Counted from the stretch's first letter, positions 1-8,706 are shown. The stretch is DNA of 20,125 nucleotides from CAYRTD01 sp964426915 (GCA_964426915.1 CAYRTD010000070.1:1-20125), one strand, 5' to 3'. Numbers and translations are program-made. Notes: generated by a model from the letters alone, not told the origin.

Positions 1-59
1 CTCCTATGAGCACCTTGATCCTGAACATTAGCTTCGCTGAGCTCACCGCCAATTGACGG
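1..59 (-). repeat. Left copy of the 59-bp terminal inverted repeat
   Basis: The first 59 bases match the reverse complement of the last 59 bases of the window at 58 of 59 positions, the single difference being at position 56. The copy contains an imperfect palindrome at 46-59 (CCGCCAATTGACGG). Read leftward, an open frame runs out of the window; from the ATG at 28 it gives MFRIKVLIG. Both ends therefore lead outward into the same sequence, as expected if the segment lies between two oppositely oriented copies of a dispersed repeat or insertion element. The element itself is not present and I do not recognise its family. Confidence 0.85.
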
Positions 60-71
60 TTCGGTTCTGAT

Positions 72-93
72 CCAGACACTCTACTCTATGGAC
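72..93 (+). repeat. Possible degenerate copy of the GACTTTATGGAC repeat
   Basis: This stretch matches 19248-19269 at 18 of 22 positions, both ending in TATGGAC. It sits 5 bp beyond the ddl stop codon. It is the weakest of the three copies, and chance similarity is possible. Confidence 0.35.
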
Positions 94-98
94 CGCCC

Positions 99-1082
99 CT
101 AACTTTCTAAATTATCCTCAATTATTGCCCTAATAATTTCGCCTTCAGTGTAGTTGTCAGCCCTTATCATCTTAGGTACGATGCTTTCCTTACTCATACC
201 CGGAACTGTATTAAGCTCAAGAAAAAATAATTGATTTCCTTTCAGGATATAATCCACTCTGATGAGTCCCTTGCAAGCTATAAGGTCATAAATTAGTGAA
301 GATACTTCCTGGCATTTCTTTTGAATTTCTTCAGGAACTCTGGCCGGAACGATTTCGTCAGCCATTCCTACAGTATATTTGGCTTCAAAATCGAAAAATT
401 CGTTTTTTGATACAATCTCTGTCACGGGAAATATATAATCCTTTTTCTTTGTTTTCAGTAAGCCACAGCTCAACTCAATTCCTTTTACAAATGACTCTAT
501 GATTACTTCTTTATCTTCTTTAAGTGCTTCGTAAATAGCAGTTTTTATCTGCTCAGCTTTCATAACCTTTGTAGTTCCGAAACTGGATCCGCCGTTATTA
601 GGTTTTACAAAGCAGGGTAATCCGGCTTTTTTGAGGATCTCTTCTTCATCAATATCCTGACCTTTCTTATACAAAACCGCTTCGGGTGTCAGAATGTCAA
701 AATTCCTAAGAAATAGCTTGCATGCGTACTTGTTGAATGTAAGTGCATTAACGAAAACCCCCGGAGTATTATACGAAATTTTTTGCATATCCAGGTAAGC
801 CTGTAATTTCCCATCCTCTCCGGGTGTACCGTGTATTATGATAAAAGCAAAATTGAAAGCAATTTTATTTTCACCATCGGGCTTAATAGTAAAATCGTTG
901 AGGTCAACAGGATGTTCTTTTTCATCATTGTCTGTATATGTCCAGTTATTTCCCTGGACCCGGATAGGGTAAATGTTATATGTTAAAGAACTTAACTCAC
1001 CAACAATTTGCCTGGAACTTTTCTCGGAAATTATAAATTCTGAAGAATCACCTCCATATAAAACAGCTATATTATTTTTCAT
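99..1082 (-). CDS. ddl: D-alanine--D-alanine ligase
   Basis: This is an ATP-grasp ligase that joins two D-alanines in the cytoplasm to make the dipeptide end of the peptidoglycan precursor. The 327-residue product has the usual family length. The N-terminal lobe shows IAVLYGGDSSEF with Glu15, the position of the substrate-binding Glu of the E. coli enzyme. The central ATP-grasp region has LPCFVKPNNGGSSFG, and the C-terminal metal and product site is ELNTVPGMSKESIVP. I chose the ATG at 1082 (MKNNIAVLYGG) because family members start there. An upstream ATG at 1094 would add four residues. The gene lies 30 bp after rluD, on the same strand, and is probably last in the PASTA-T9SS-rluD-ddl transcript. 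No good terminator follows. All expected motifs are present. Confidence 0.96.
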   Translation of the reverse strand: MKNNIAVLYGGDSSEFIISEKSSRQIVGELSSLTYNIYPIRVQGNNWTYTDNDEKEHPVDLNDFTIKPDGENKIAFNFAFIIIHGTPGEDGKLQAYLDMQKISYNTPGVFVNALTFNKYACKLFLRNFDILTPEAVLYKKGQDIDEEEILKKAGLPCFVKPNNGGSSFGTTKVMKAEQIKTAIYEALKEDKEVIIESFVKGIELSCGLLKTKKKDYIFPVTEIVSKNEFFDFEAKYTVGMADEIVPARVPEEIQKKCQEVSSLIYDLIACKGLIRVDYILKGNQLFFLELNTVPGMSKESIVPKMIRADNYTEGEIIRAIIEDNLES

Positions 1083-1112
1083 TTTTCCTGACATCAGATT
1101 AAAAATGCAAAG

Positions 1113-2144
1113 TTAATTAAGATTTTCTCTCCCCGAGGTGTATCTACGCCATCTTTCGAGAATTTCCGTCATATCAGCGGGCAGTTCCGAATCAAAAAGC
1201 ATATCCTTTTTTGTCGAAGGATGCACGAAACCCAGTGTTTTTGCATGAAGTGCCTGCCTGGGAAGAATTTTAAAACAATTTTGAACAAATTGTCTGTATT
1301 TGGAAAAAGTGGTTCCCCTGAGTATTTTATCCCCGCCGTATTCGGGATCGTTAAATAAAGGATGTTTTATGTGCTGAAAATGTACCCTGATCTGATGAGT
1401 GCGCCCTGTTTCCAGCCTGCATTCCACAAGATTAACATAATCAAATCTTTCGAGTACTCTATAGTGTGTTACGGCCGTTTTTCCATTTTCCTCATCTTCG
1501 AACACGTACATTTTTTTTCGATCATTTGGATTTCTGCCTATGTTGCCCCTGATGGTACCTTCATCATGGTCCAGATTACCCCAAACTATAGCATGATAGG
1601 TTCTTTTTGATGTTTTATCATAGAACTGTTTCGCAAGTTTATTCATTGCGATCTCATTTTTTGCTACTACAAGTAATCCGGAAGTATTTTTATCGATTCT
1701 ATGTACAAGGCCAGGCCTTTGTTCTCCACTGGAAAACAGTGGGTTATCGCGCAGGTGATACATAAGAGCATTAACAAGAGTTCCGGTATAGTTTCCATAT
1801 CCGGGATGTACCACCATTCCGGGATCTTTGTTCACAATAAGAAGATCATCATCTTCGTATACTATCCGGATAGGAATGTTTTCAGGTATGATCTCGATTT
1901 CCCTGGGGGGATGTGGCAGGACAATGGAGATGGAATCTTCAGCTTTTACCTTGTAATTGGGCTTGACAGGTTCTTCATTAACGAGTATGTTCCCGGCCGA
2001 GGCTGCTGACTGGATGCGCGATCTTGAGGTATTTTCCAGTTTATTTACTAAGAATTTATCAATTCTGAGGCTCTTTTGTCCTTTATCTGCCTTAAAACGA
2101 TAATGTTCAAATAATTCCTGGTTGTCTGAGTATTCCTCCTCCAT
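1113..2144 (-). CDS. rluD: RluA/RluD-family 23S rRNA pseudouridine synthase
   Basis: This enzyme isomerises uridines to pseudouridines, in the RluD case in helix 69 of 23S rRNA. The 343-residue protein has an S4 RNA-binding domain at about 25-75 and a pseudouridine synthase domain from about 90. The catalytic motif is HRIDKNTSG with Asp151, where many relatives have RLD. A later GRTHQIRVHFQHIKHPLFND block is the conserved RluA-family segment. It starts 9 bp after the stop of the T9SS cargo gene and is followed closely by ddl, so the three are probably co-transcribed. The RluD assignment rests on the S4 domain and this neighbourhood; the exact target uridines cannot be read from sequence. Confidence 0.93.
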   Translation of the reverse strand: MEEEYSDNQELFEHYRFKADKGQKSLRIDKFLVNKLENTSRSRIQSAASAGNILVNEEPVKPNYKVKAEDSISIVLPHPPREIEIIPENIPIRIVYEDDDLLIVNKDPGMVVHPGYGNYTGTLVNALMYHLRDNPLFSSGEQRPGLVHRIDKNTSGLLVVAKNEIAMNKLAKQFYDKTSKRTYHAIVWGNLDHDEGTIRGNIGRNPNDRKKMYVFEDEENGKTAVTHYRVLERFDYVNLVECRLETGRTHQIRVHFQHIKHPLFNDPEYGGDKILRGTTFSKYRQFVQNCFKILPRQALHAKTLGFVHPSTKKDMLFDSELPADMTEILERWRRYTSGRENLN

Positions 2145-2153
2145 AATTCCGGA

Positions 2154-4004
2154 TTAATGCTGAATAATGATTTTTTTTGTGAATACTTCACTTCCGGATA
2201 AAAAAGAGGCTTTGAGAATATAGATCCCGTTTTCCAGATATTCAGTATTGATTTTCTCATTGGCACGAAGATAATTATGGTAAACCATTCTGCCTCCTAA
2301 ATCGAATATCATTATCTTAGGTTCTTCAGCAATATTATCAGGGAAAGCTATTTGGATGTATTTATCGGCCGGATTTGGATATACATTTAATAATTCCTGG
2401 GTAAAAACCGGATCGGTATTGTCAGTTATGAGAGGTTTTCTGTTAATTACGGGCCTTAACATCAAGGAACCTTCTACTAATACTGATTGCAACCAGCTAC
2501 CTCCTTTGGTGTAGAAAATATTTACTGAATTATCCCTGTTAAGGTCAAGGCCGACATTTGATAATTTATCCACGGTTTTGGTCCATCCAAGAAAAAAGGG
2601 ACCTTCCACTTTAACAGCGCTATCTAGTTCATATCTTACGAACTCATTCAGAGGACTGTACTCAGGTCGTTCTCCCAATTGACTATAAATCAATTTCCCA
2701 GGTTTTCCGTTGTCCTCCTCCCATACATTCAGATAGAAATAATAATCCAGATTAATACTGTCAAGAACCTGATTAAAATACATATCCACAGCTCTTAGTG
2801 AATCTGCAATGAAAGAATTAAACGCGACTGCAACAGAAGCACCCTGCCCCCTGAGGCCATATCCCGCTTCTGCACTTCCATCATCATAGGCGTAATAATT
2901 GTTAAGGACCTGGGTATATTCCAGGGTGTCGTTGGGTTTGTAATCAAAAGCATCGGTTCGGAGCATTGTGCGGATAAGGAACAATGCGGAATCACCGGAC
3001 TGGAAATCGAATGGATAGTCATATCCGAAACTGAAGTCGAATATTTCTCCGGCCGGGATATCATTTGCGGTGGGAGTGGGGCGGTAGGTAAAACCTTCAT
3101 AGAGATCGGTTATTGTCAATGTTTTTGTGACATTCCTGCTGATAGTATCAAGGTTTGATATCTCTACTTCAATGGTCGCTTTCCTTTGGGTAAAATATGC
3201 AGCTTCAAAATGACTCCAGGGCATTGATGCATAATCCTTCAAAAATGAATTAAGGGGCTTTGTAAAGCTTACATCCCGCATAACTGTATCATCAATGCTC
3301 CGGTTGGCATCTAGCTTTACATAATCGATGTGCCAGTGATCTACATTAGAAAACAAGTCATCAAAGTCATCATTAGCCGGCAGACTGGCATAATTCAGGA
3401 AACGGAAACGGAATCCCTTCTGAAGGTATTTCTCATCTTCAATCCTAAGTATTACAAACGCAAATCTATCCATGAGGGTGTCGCCGGGTACTGCCCACAC
3501 GCGATCCCAATCCTGAGAAACAGGATCCAGGAATTCCAGGCAAAGGGAGTCATTTCTATCCGGCATCTCACCCAGGCCTTTTGCCTGATAAAAGAAGCTA
3601 AGGTAAATATTGTCGGAAACCGGGTAATCCAGATTAACAGGGTGTGAAGTCAGATGATCAGCAATGTATGGAATTCTCCCCGCATTTTCATAATGTGCTC
3701 CTGTCGGGTCATAGGCATCCAGGGTAGCAACGCCTGCTGTTACCTGATCCAGGGTATATTTATTATTAATATAGGCCCTTTTATCCGACCATAATTCCGG
3801 ATCGGGTTCAACAAAGCTATCTGAAAAATCATCAATAAAGGGCAGTTCGAGGGTATCGGTTTTACCTGCCTTTTTTATTGACGGTTTATAGTTTTTATAA
3901 TATTCCCTTGCTATCGGATTTCCTCCAACAGGAATTATTACCTCCTGAGCTTTCAGAAAGAAAGGGATGCAAACAAGTAATATCGAACAATTAATTATTT
4001 TCAT
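2154..4004 (-). CDS. Secreted protein with C-terminal type IX secretion sorting domain
   Basis: The 616-residue product begins with a signal peptide (MKIINCSILLVCIPFFLKAQ) and ends with an approximately 80-residue type A Por/T9SS sorting domain, recognisable from LLNVYPNPADKYIQIAF, MIFDLGGRMVYH, and LENGIYILKA before the terminal KKIIIQH. It should be exported by Sec, carried across the outer membrane by the type IX system and trimmed. The roughly 500-residue middle looks beta-rich, with many Asp/Tyr/Phe positions, and I recognise no catalytic motif; its function is unknown. I chose the ATG at 4004 because it gives the cleanest signal peptide. It overlaps the end of the PASTA gene by 14 bp. 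In-frame ATGs at 4019 and 4031 are alternatives. The overlap suggests translational coupling with the upstream PASTA gene. Confidence 0.9.
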   Translation of the reverse strand: MKIINCSILLVCIPFFLKAQEVIIPVGGNPIAREYYKNYKPSIKKAGKTDTLELPFIDDFSDSFVEPDPELWSDKRAYINNKYTLDQVTAGVATLDAYDPTGAHYENAGRIPYIADHLTSHPVNLDYPVSDNIYLSFFYQAKGLGEMPDRNDSLCLEFLDPVSQDWDRVWAVPGDTLMDRFAFVILRIEDEKYLQKGFRFRFLNYASLPANDDFDDLFSNVDHWHIDYVKLDANRSIDDTVMRDVSFTKPLNSFLKDYASMPWSHFEAAYFTQRKATIEVEISNLDTISRNVTKTLTITDLYEGFTYRPTPTANDIPAGEIFDFSFGYDYPFDFQSGDSALFLIRTMLRTDAFDYKPNDTLEYTQVLNNYYAYDDGSAEAGYGLRGQGASVAVAFNSFIADSLRAVDMYFNQVLDSINLDYYFYLNVWEEDNGKPGKLIYSQLGERPEYSPLNEFVRYELDSAVKVEGPFFLGWTKTVDKLSNVGLDLNRDNSVNIFYTKGGSWLQSVLVEGSLMLRPVINRKPLITDNTDPVFTQELLNVYPNPADKYIQIAFPDNIAEEPKIMIFDLGGRMVYHNYLRANEKINTEYLENGIYILKASFLSGSEVFTKKIIIQH

Positions 4005-4842
4005 TAAAGAAATCTTCATACGAATCATCATCTTCCTCCATAATCTGTGTATCTAACACTGGCAGTTTTGTTGAATCAGCACTAAGCCAGATATCGACAT
4101 TTTCCCCTAATTTGAGTCTGTTATTTTCTTCGAAGGGAGGTCTTTGCTTCCATATAAATGCACGGGATGAATCTTTTTCATTTTCAAAAGAATTATCATA
4201 GATAACAGCTCCAATATTAAGATATCTGTCTGCCAGGATTTCTTTGGCAAGCTCAGGATTCAGGCCGACTAGTTCAGGTACAGGGGTTGTTTCCTTGCTC
4301 AATCCCTGGCCTAATACCAGATCAATATCCGAACCCTTTTCAATGATCCTGCCCGGCTCAACAGCAGAGTCCTTATACTTTTGTTGGAGTACCACATTAA
4401 CAGCTATATCCGGCTTATAGGAAATTTTGCCGAGGTTCAGGCCATATGTTTCCAGTACGGCTCTTGCCTGCCTTAATGATACTCCGGTTACTGCCGGCAT
4501 GGTGACCTTTTCCGGGTTTACGGCATTCATTGTAAGGTATAATCTCCTATTTTCTTTAACTTTTGAACCAGGCCTGGGATTTTGTTTGGCAATTGTGCCC
4601 CGCGGAAGGTCGCGGTCGAAAACAGAATCTACAATTTCATATCTTAATGATTTGGAATCGGCGATAATATCAACTTCCTCAGTGCTTAATCCGCTAAGAT
4701 CGGGAACTGTTATGGTATTTCCATGCCTTGTATATATCTTAAGCCATATAAATGCACCCGCTAACAGGAATACACCGATAAGAACGATGATTAAAAGATT
4801 TTTCAGGAATTCTTTGCTTATTAGGGTTTTAAGAAAATTCAT
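3991..4842 (-). CDS. Membrane-anchored protein with three PASTA domains
   Basis: The 283-residue product has one N-terminal membrane segment (about 15-36, LLIIVLIGVFLLAGAFIWL) followed by three PASTA domains at about 44-106, 113-178 and 187-255. Each opens with a VPDLSGLS-, MPAVTGVS- or VPELVGLN-type block and has a K/QQxPxxGxxV-like segment. The C-terminal tail is acidic (EEDDDSYEDFF). PASTA domains in other bacteria bind peptidoglycan stem peptides or muropeptides, usually attached to Ser/Thr kinases or PBPs. This one has neither kinase nor transpeptidase, so it is probably a periplasmic wall-associated protein. It is the first gene of the group ending in ddl, which fits a cell-wall link. 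That role is inferred. Confidence 0.92.
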   Translation of the reverse strand: MNFLKTLISKEFLKNLLIIVLIGVFLLAGAFIWLKIYTRHGNTITVPDLSGLSTEEVDIIADSKSLRYEIVDSVFDRDLPRGTIAKQNPRPGSKVKENRRLYLTMNAVNPEKVTMPAVTGVSLRQARAVLETYGLNLGKISYKPDIAVNVVLQQKYKDSAVEPGRIIEKGSDIDLVLGQGLSKETTPVPELVGLNPELAKEILADRYLNIGAVIYDNSFENEKDSSRAFIWKQRPPFEENNRLKLGENVDIWLSADSTKLPVLDTQIMEEDDDSYEDFFNENN

Positions 4843-4863
4843 AGTGAATCATTTGAATATGCA

Positions 4864-4871
4864 CAAATATA
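4864..4871 (-). promoter_or_regulatory. Candidate -7 promoter element for the PASTA-to-ddl operon
   Basis: The minus strand reads TATATTTG, an exact match to the Bacteroidota TAnnTTTG -7 box, ending 21 bp before the PASTA gene start. I found no TTTG at the usual distance upstream, so only half the promoter is supported. Confidence 0.5.
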
Positions 4872-4963
4872 ATCAAATGCACATTAAGAACGGGAATATT
4901 CAATAAAAGGTATGCAGGTGTCAGGATTTTTTCAGGGGATTATTATCAACGAGTGTCTGTATC

Positions 4964-6400
4964 TTAATTTTTAAGGGAAAGCCCGGTTTTTGTAATTATG
5001 CTTGTTTCCTGGTAAACTTCATAATCAGTATTGATCTCCCAAAGATTGTTGTCTTTATTTTCCAGGATATTCTGTGCTGCAAAAATCCCCATTATGATGC
5101 TGTGATCCTGATTATTATATTTATAGGCTCCATACCTGCCGATTACATGTAAATTTTCTATTGAATCAAGATATTGTTCAACAGGGCTCAGAATTTTTTT
5201 ATAATCTTTAAAATATACGGGATAGCAACGTGGGAGACGGATTACTTTTCCATCTCTTATTTCTTTTTCCTTAACAAAGCCGGCTGTGATCAGGTCATTT
5301 TTCGCCGTCCTTATCAATTCTTCAACCTCCATCTTCCATTCCTCATCCTCGAAATTTGCCCAGTATTCCAGACAAATGATGGTGTTTTCATCCTCCCCGT
5401 AAAGCTCGGGTAGCCAGTTTCTGAAATTGGTTATTCTTCTGGTATCCATCTCTTTTGAATGAATGTATAGCCACTGATCAGGAAACAGGTCGGTTCGATC
5501 TATTTTAAGATAAACAAGCATAGTATTCCTGAATTTCAATGAATTGGCAAGCTCTCTGATATTATTGGGAGTTTCAGAAAGGTTCCTTACCAGCAGTGAC
5601 ATAGGCATTGATGAGACTACATAATCATAATTAATTGTCTCTCCAGTCGTTAGGGTAATGGATTTGATTTTTTTTCCTGAGCTTTCCACCTTTTCGACTC
5701 CCGTATTCATGTGGACATTTCCACCATTTTCTTTTATTCTCTCAACCATCTTTTCATAAACCCAGCCGGTACCTTTGAGAGGATATGCAAATTGATCGAC
5801 CAGTGTTTTATGTTTGTTTTTTTTGCCCTGAAAGAAGGCATTTTTTATTGCTTCGAACAGGGATAGTTTTTTTATTCTCTGTGAGGCAAAATCTGAGTCA
5901 AGCTGATCGCAGGAGATGCCCCATAACTTTTCACTATAGGTTTTAAAAAAAATCTGGTACAAACGTTTTCCGAATCTTTTTATAACCCAGCTTTCAAAGG
6001 TATTTGTGTCTTTTACAGGGAAAAGCCTCTGCCACATATAGCTGATGACACATCGTGCAGCTTCAAAAAACCCGAGTCCGCGAAAGGCATTCCCGGGTTT
6101 TAAAGGATAATCAAAAAAATTGTTTTTATAAAATATTCTTGTCTGCCGGTTTACTATATCATATTTATCTTCAACCACTTCGAGCCATAAACGATTTACG
6201 CGCGGGTCCTGGCTGAAAAATCTGTGGGGTCAGAGATCGACGATCTGATCCCACAGCTGAATAGATTTCGAGAGGCCTCCTACCCTTGAAGATATTTCAT
6301 AAAGATCAAGCTGACTTACTTTGCCCTCAGGTATAGCTTTTGATAATTCATAGGCAGCTGTTATACCAGCCGGACCTGCTCCAATAATTGCAATTTTCAC
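4964..6400 (-). pseudogene. NAD(P)/FAD-dependent oxidoreductase (UDP-galactopyranose mutase-like), interrupted by one in-frame TGA
   Basis: The frame runs from a GTG at 6400 to a TAA at 4964 and would encode about 478 residues. The N-terminus is a dinucleotide-binding Rossmann motif (IAIIGAGPAGITAAYEL). Later blocks are typical of the flavin amine-oxidase/UGM-like family: EKLWGISCDQLDSDFASQRI, YPLKGTGWVYEKMVERI, and a C-terminal GRYGAYKYNNQDHSIIMGI. Codon 57 is TGA (6230-6232), between IVDL and PHRFFS. Relatives have Gly here, and GGA to TGA is one base. The frame is otherwise intact on both sides. An ATG at 6178 could restart translation but would lose the FAD-binding fold. No ATG precedes the GTG, and there is a stop three codons upstream. 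It could be a recent nonsense mutation or a sequence error. The likely role was glycan precursor or lipid-linked sugar metabolism, with the neighbouring glycosyltransferase. Confidence 0.85.
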
Positions 6401-6522
6401 GATCAGTCAAATTTTAGTTTTTCCAGTTGTTGATAGTATGAATTTATTTCATAAATAATATACAAGAATCTTGTTTGAAGTATTCATCCGTTGGGAATAA
6501 TTGCAGCTAAAAGTAATAAAAT

Positions 6523-6545
6523 AAAAAAACCGATTTGCTATACGG
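6523..6545 (-). terminator. Possible intrinsic terminator after the TPR fragment
   Basis: Read leftward, a short stem (CCG with a bulged T, then AT, loop AGCAA, ATCGG) is followed by seven Ts. It lies about 30 bp after the TPR stop codon and about 120 bp before the oxidoreductase start. The stem is short, so this is moderate at best. Confidence 0.4.
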
Positions 6546-6575
6546 GCTTTATTCTGTATGCAGAGAAAAATATAA

Positions 6576-7214
6576 TCACAATGAATTGACATAATTCAGT
6601 ACCTGTTGAGCCTGGTCCGTATCCCCGCTTTTTTCCAGTATTGTTGCAATAAGATAATAGGATCTCTTATGTCTTGGATTAGTGTCAATTGCCTGGTTCA
6701 GGTAATTCATTGCCATGTTATCATCTCCTTTTAAAAAAAATGCAAGACCAAGGTTGTAATATCCATCGGAGAATTTATGATTGATACTTAATAGTTTGGC
6801 AAGAATATTAATAGCCTGGTCAATCAAAGACTGGTTCTGATTCATGTCACCTTCGCTAATATAGGAAAAAGCCATTAAATTCAATGCTTTATCATAATCA
6901 GGATAAATTTCGAGTAAAGATCCCAGTGTATTTCTTGCCTTATCATACTCCCGAACTATTATAAACCCCCTTGCCAGCGAAAGTAAGGCTATTTCGTTAT
7001 TTGGGTTATATTTAACTGCTTCTTCAAGAAGATTTAAGCCATGGTTTATTCTGTTCATATCTTCTGAAGACAGGCCCTTATTTAATTCTTGCATGCCTAG
7101 AAAATCCTTTCGATTTTTCCGTTTTACAATAGCACAGACAGTTACTCCATCCACTTTAATTTCGTGAACAGTGTTTTTGGGAGGCCAGATTCCTCGCCTT
7201 ATCTGAAAAGGATC
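6576..7214 (-). pseudogene. C-terminal fragment of a GT39-like glycosyltransferase with TPR repeats
   Basis: An open frame without a natural start reads through RRGIWPPKNTVHEIKVDGV, then CAIVKRKNRKDFLGMQELNKG, then about 150 residues of tetratricopeptide repeats (motifs include AVKYNPNNEIALLSLARGF, SDGYYNLGLAFFLKGDDNMA and AIDTNPRHKRSYYLIATIL). From memory of the family, a WPPKN...VDGV..CAIVKR block normally follows the membrane region of Bacteroidota GT39 proteins that carry C-terminal TPRs. Here it lies directly after, and in a different frame from, the truncated glycosyltransferase ending at 7199. If translated on its own, a GTG at 7154 would give 192 residues of mostly TPR. The 5' limit given is approximate, because the true junction cannot be placed. 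Confidence 0.72.
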
Positions 7215-8350
7215 ATTTGATAGATGCTGAAAATGTAGCCCAGGGCAAAGGGGACATCGAGGGGATTATTCATTGCATGTCCCATAAAACGCGGAAAAAA
7301 GAACATGAAGATCAGAGTAATAAAACCTGCAAAACTACCTGCAAGGTACCGAATAAGGATACCCGTGGCGATAATGGCAAGAGCCCCTGCTATCCCGTTA
7401 AGTACATGCCTTGTTTCATAAATTTTCTCTATGTTGAAAGATTTAATAAAGAGATATGCGAACAGGTCGAAAGACTGACCATAGTAATTCAATTTATGTT
7501 TTGGATCATTTATTGCCAGGGTATCAGCACCATTGGTCTTAAAATAATCATAAACTTTTACTGCATGCAGATGGTGCTTTTCTTCATCCCCCGATATTGC
7601 TGCATTATAGCTTAATACCGGAAGAAGAAAAAGTATAAATACGGCGGTAATAAAAAAAACCATTCTCCAAATGGGCTTTTCTCTGTGGGGCTTGAATCCA
7701 GTACCTTCTTTTTGTTCTTTCAGGGCCAGTTTAAAATTCCAGTATAGCGATCGTTTTGCAAAGAAATCAGGTAGATTTTCAGGAAAACCGATTTCCTTGT
7801 AAGAAAATGGATCTTCATCTTTTAAAAGAATGTCTGATTGTTGCGCATTAAGTCTGTTCAGGTACCATTCTATTTGATTTTTAAAGGATTTCTTTTTACT
7901 GAAAACCAGACCGGAAAGGTATTTGGCAATGTCTCTGCCGAGTACCAACACTATAGGAGGATTCAATGTTTTGTCCTGAAAAAACAGTCTGGAAAATGCT
8001 TCTCTTACCGGATAATTTTCTTTTTTTAAAGAAAAGAAGTTATTCAAATTTATATTTTTTGCAAGTCTGTCGACAGGAAGGAAAATAACATGATCATTAT
8101 CTTCCTTATAAAATGGGAGAGAGCCGTTTTTTATTTCGATCCCGGTTATAAGATCTGAGGTTAAGCTGTATTGGGAATTCTTCAGGTAATAAAATTCAGA
8201 ATGATCTTTTAGCTCTTTCTTCAATTGTTTTATGGAATCTTCGAGTATAGTGGGAGTCTTCTCATTTCCTCTTCCATAAAAAATGAAACTGATATTCCGG
8301 ATCGTTTTGTCTGTATTACCGGCAATTTTTCGCTGATTTTTTGATGCCAT
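7199..8350 (-). pseudogene. N-terminal part of a GT39/PMT-like membrane glycosyltransferase, truncated
   Basis: The 383-residue frame has a soluble N-terminal region (about 1-215) that I do not recognise. A GT-C membrane section follows: TM at 229-248, an acidic first-loop motif GDEEKHH at 254-260 where GT-C enzymes bind the sugar donor, TM segments at about 317-354, and NNPLDVPFALGYIF at 361-374 matching the conserved NPxDxPFA block. It stops abruptly at a TAA just after the next helix begins (IYQMILFR). GT-C proteins usually have 8-13 membrane segments, so the remaining membrane domain is missing. The expected C-terminal continuation appears immediately downstream in another frame (6576-7214). 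An internal deletion with loss of frame, or an assembly collapse, explains both. The intact protein would have transferred sugar from a polyprenyl-phosphate donor on the periplasmic side. Confidence 0.75.
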
Positions 8351-8416
8351 TCCCGGGGATTATTATTAGAATTTCATAAAGATATAAAAACTATGATTTT
8401 CAAACCCCTTTAAATA

Positions 8417-8450
8417 CAAAAAGAGGGTAATCCTTTTAGGAATACCCTCT
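8417..8450 (-). terminator. Intrinsic terminator of rpmH
   Basis: Read leftward, a 13-bp stem AGAGGGTATTCCT / AGGATTACCCTCT with one mismatch and a tiny A-rich loop is followed by TTTT. It lies 20 bp beyond the rpmH stop codon and separates rpmH from the damaged glycosyltransferase gene. Confidence 0.85.
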
Positions 8451-8470
8451 GATATTAAAGATGTATATTT

Positions 8471-8629
8471 TTAACCTTTGTGTTTAGCTTCGCTTGAAAC
8501 AGAGAGTTTTTTTCTTCCCTTAGCCCTTCTTGCAGTGATAACTTTTCTTCCGTTAGCAGTAGACATTCTTTCTCTGAATCCGTGCTTATTTTTTCTCTTA
8601 CGGTTTGAAGGTTGAAATGTTCTTTTCAT
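8471..8629 (-). CDS. rpmH: 50S ribosomal protein L34
   Basis: The 52-residue, very basic protein starts MKRTFQPSNRKRKNKHGFRE and continues RMSTANGRKVITARRAKGRKKLSV, the standard bL34 sequence with a Bacteroidota-type tail. It is a structural protein of the large ribosomal subunit bound to 23S rRNA. It appears to be a single-gene transcription unit: a good promoter lies 47 bp upstream and a strong hairpin terminator follows the stop. Most bacteria place rpmH beside rnpA and dnaA; neither is here. Confidence 0.98.
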   Translation of the reverse strand: MKRTFQPSNRKRKNKHGFRERMSTANGRKVITARRAKGRKKLSVSSEAKHKG

Positions 8630-8675
8630 CGTTTCTATATTCTTTTACTACGTTTCGTTTTTTCTTTCAGGACTG

Positions 8676-8706
8676 CAAAAATAATTCTTTTTAATATTAA
8701 TACAAA
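8676..8706 (-). promoter_or_regulatory. rpmH promoter (Bacteroidota -33/-7)
   Basis: The minus strand has TTTG at 8703-8706 and TATTTTTG at 8676-8683, separated by 19 bp. Both match the published Bacteroidota consensus TTTG / TAnnTTTG exactly. The start codon is 46 bp downstream of the -7 box. Confidence 0.75.

Noticed and set aside
4427..4906. 159-residue rightward open frame opposite the PASTA gene
   Set aside because: It mirrors a well-supported PASTA gene on the other strand and shows no domain or start signal of its own.
6230..6232. TGA read as glycine (code 25) or selenocysteine
   Set aside because: TGA is a normal stop for the biotin carrier gene, only one such codon occurs in the window, the expected residue is Gly and not Cys/Sec, and nothing else suggests an SR1/Gracilibacteria genome.
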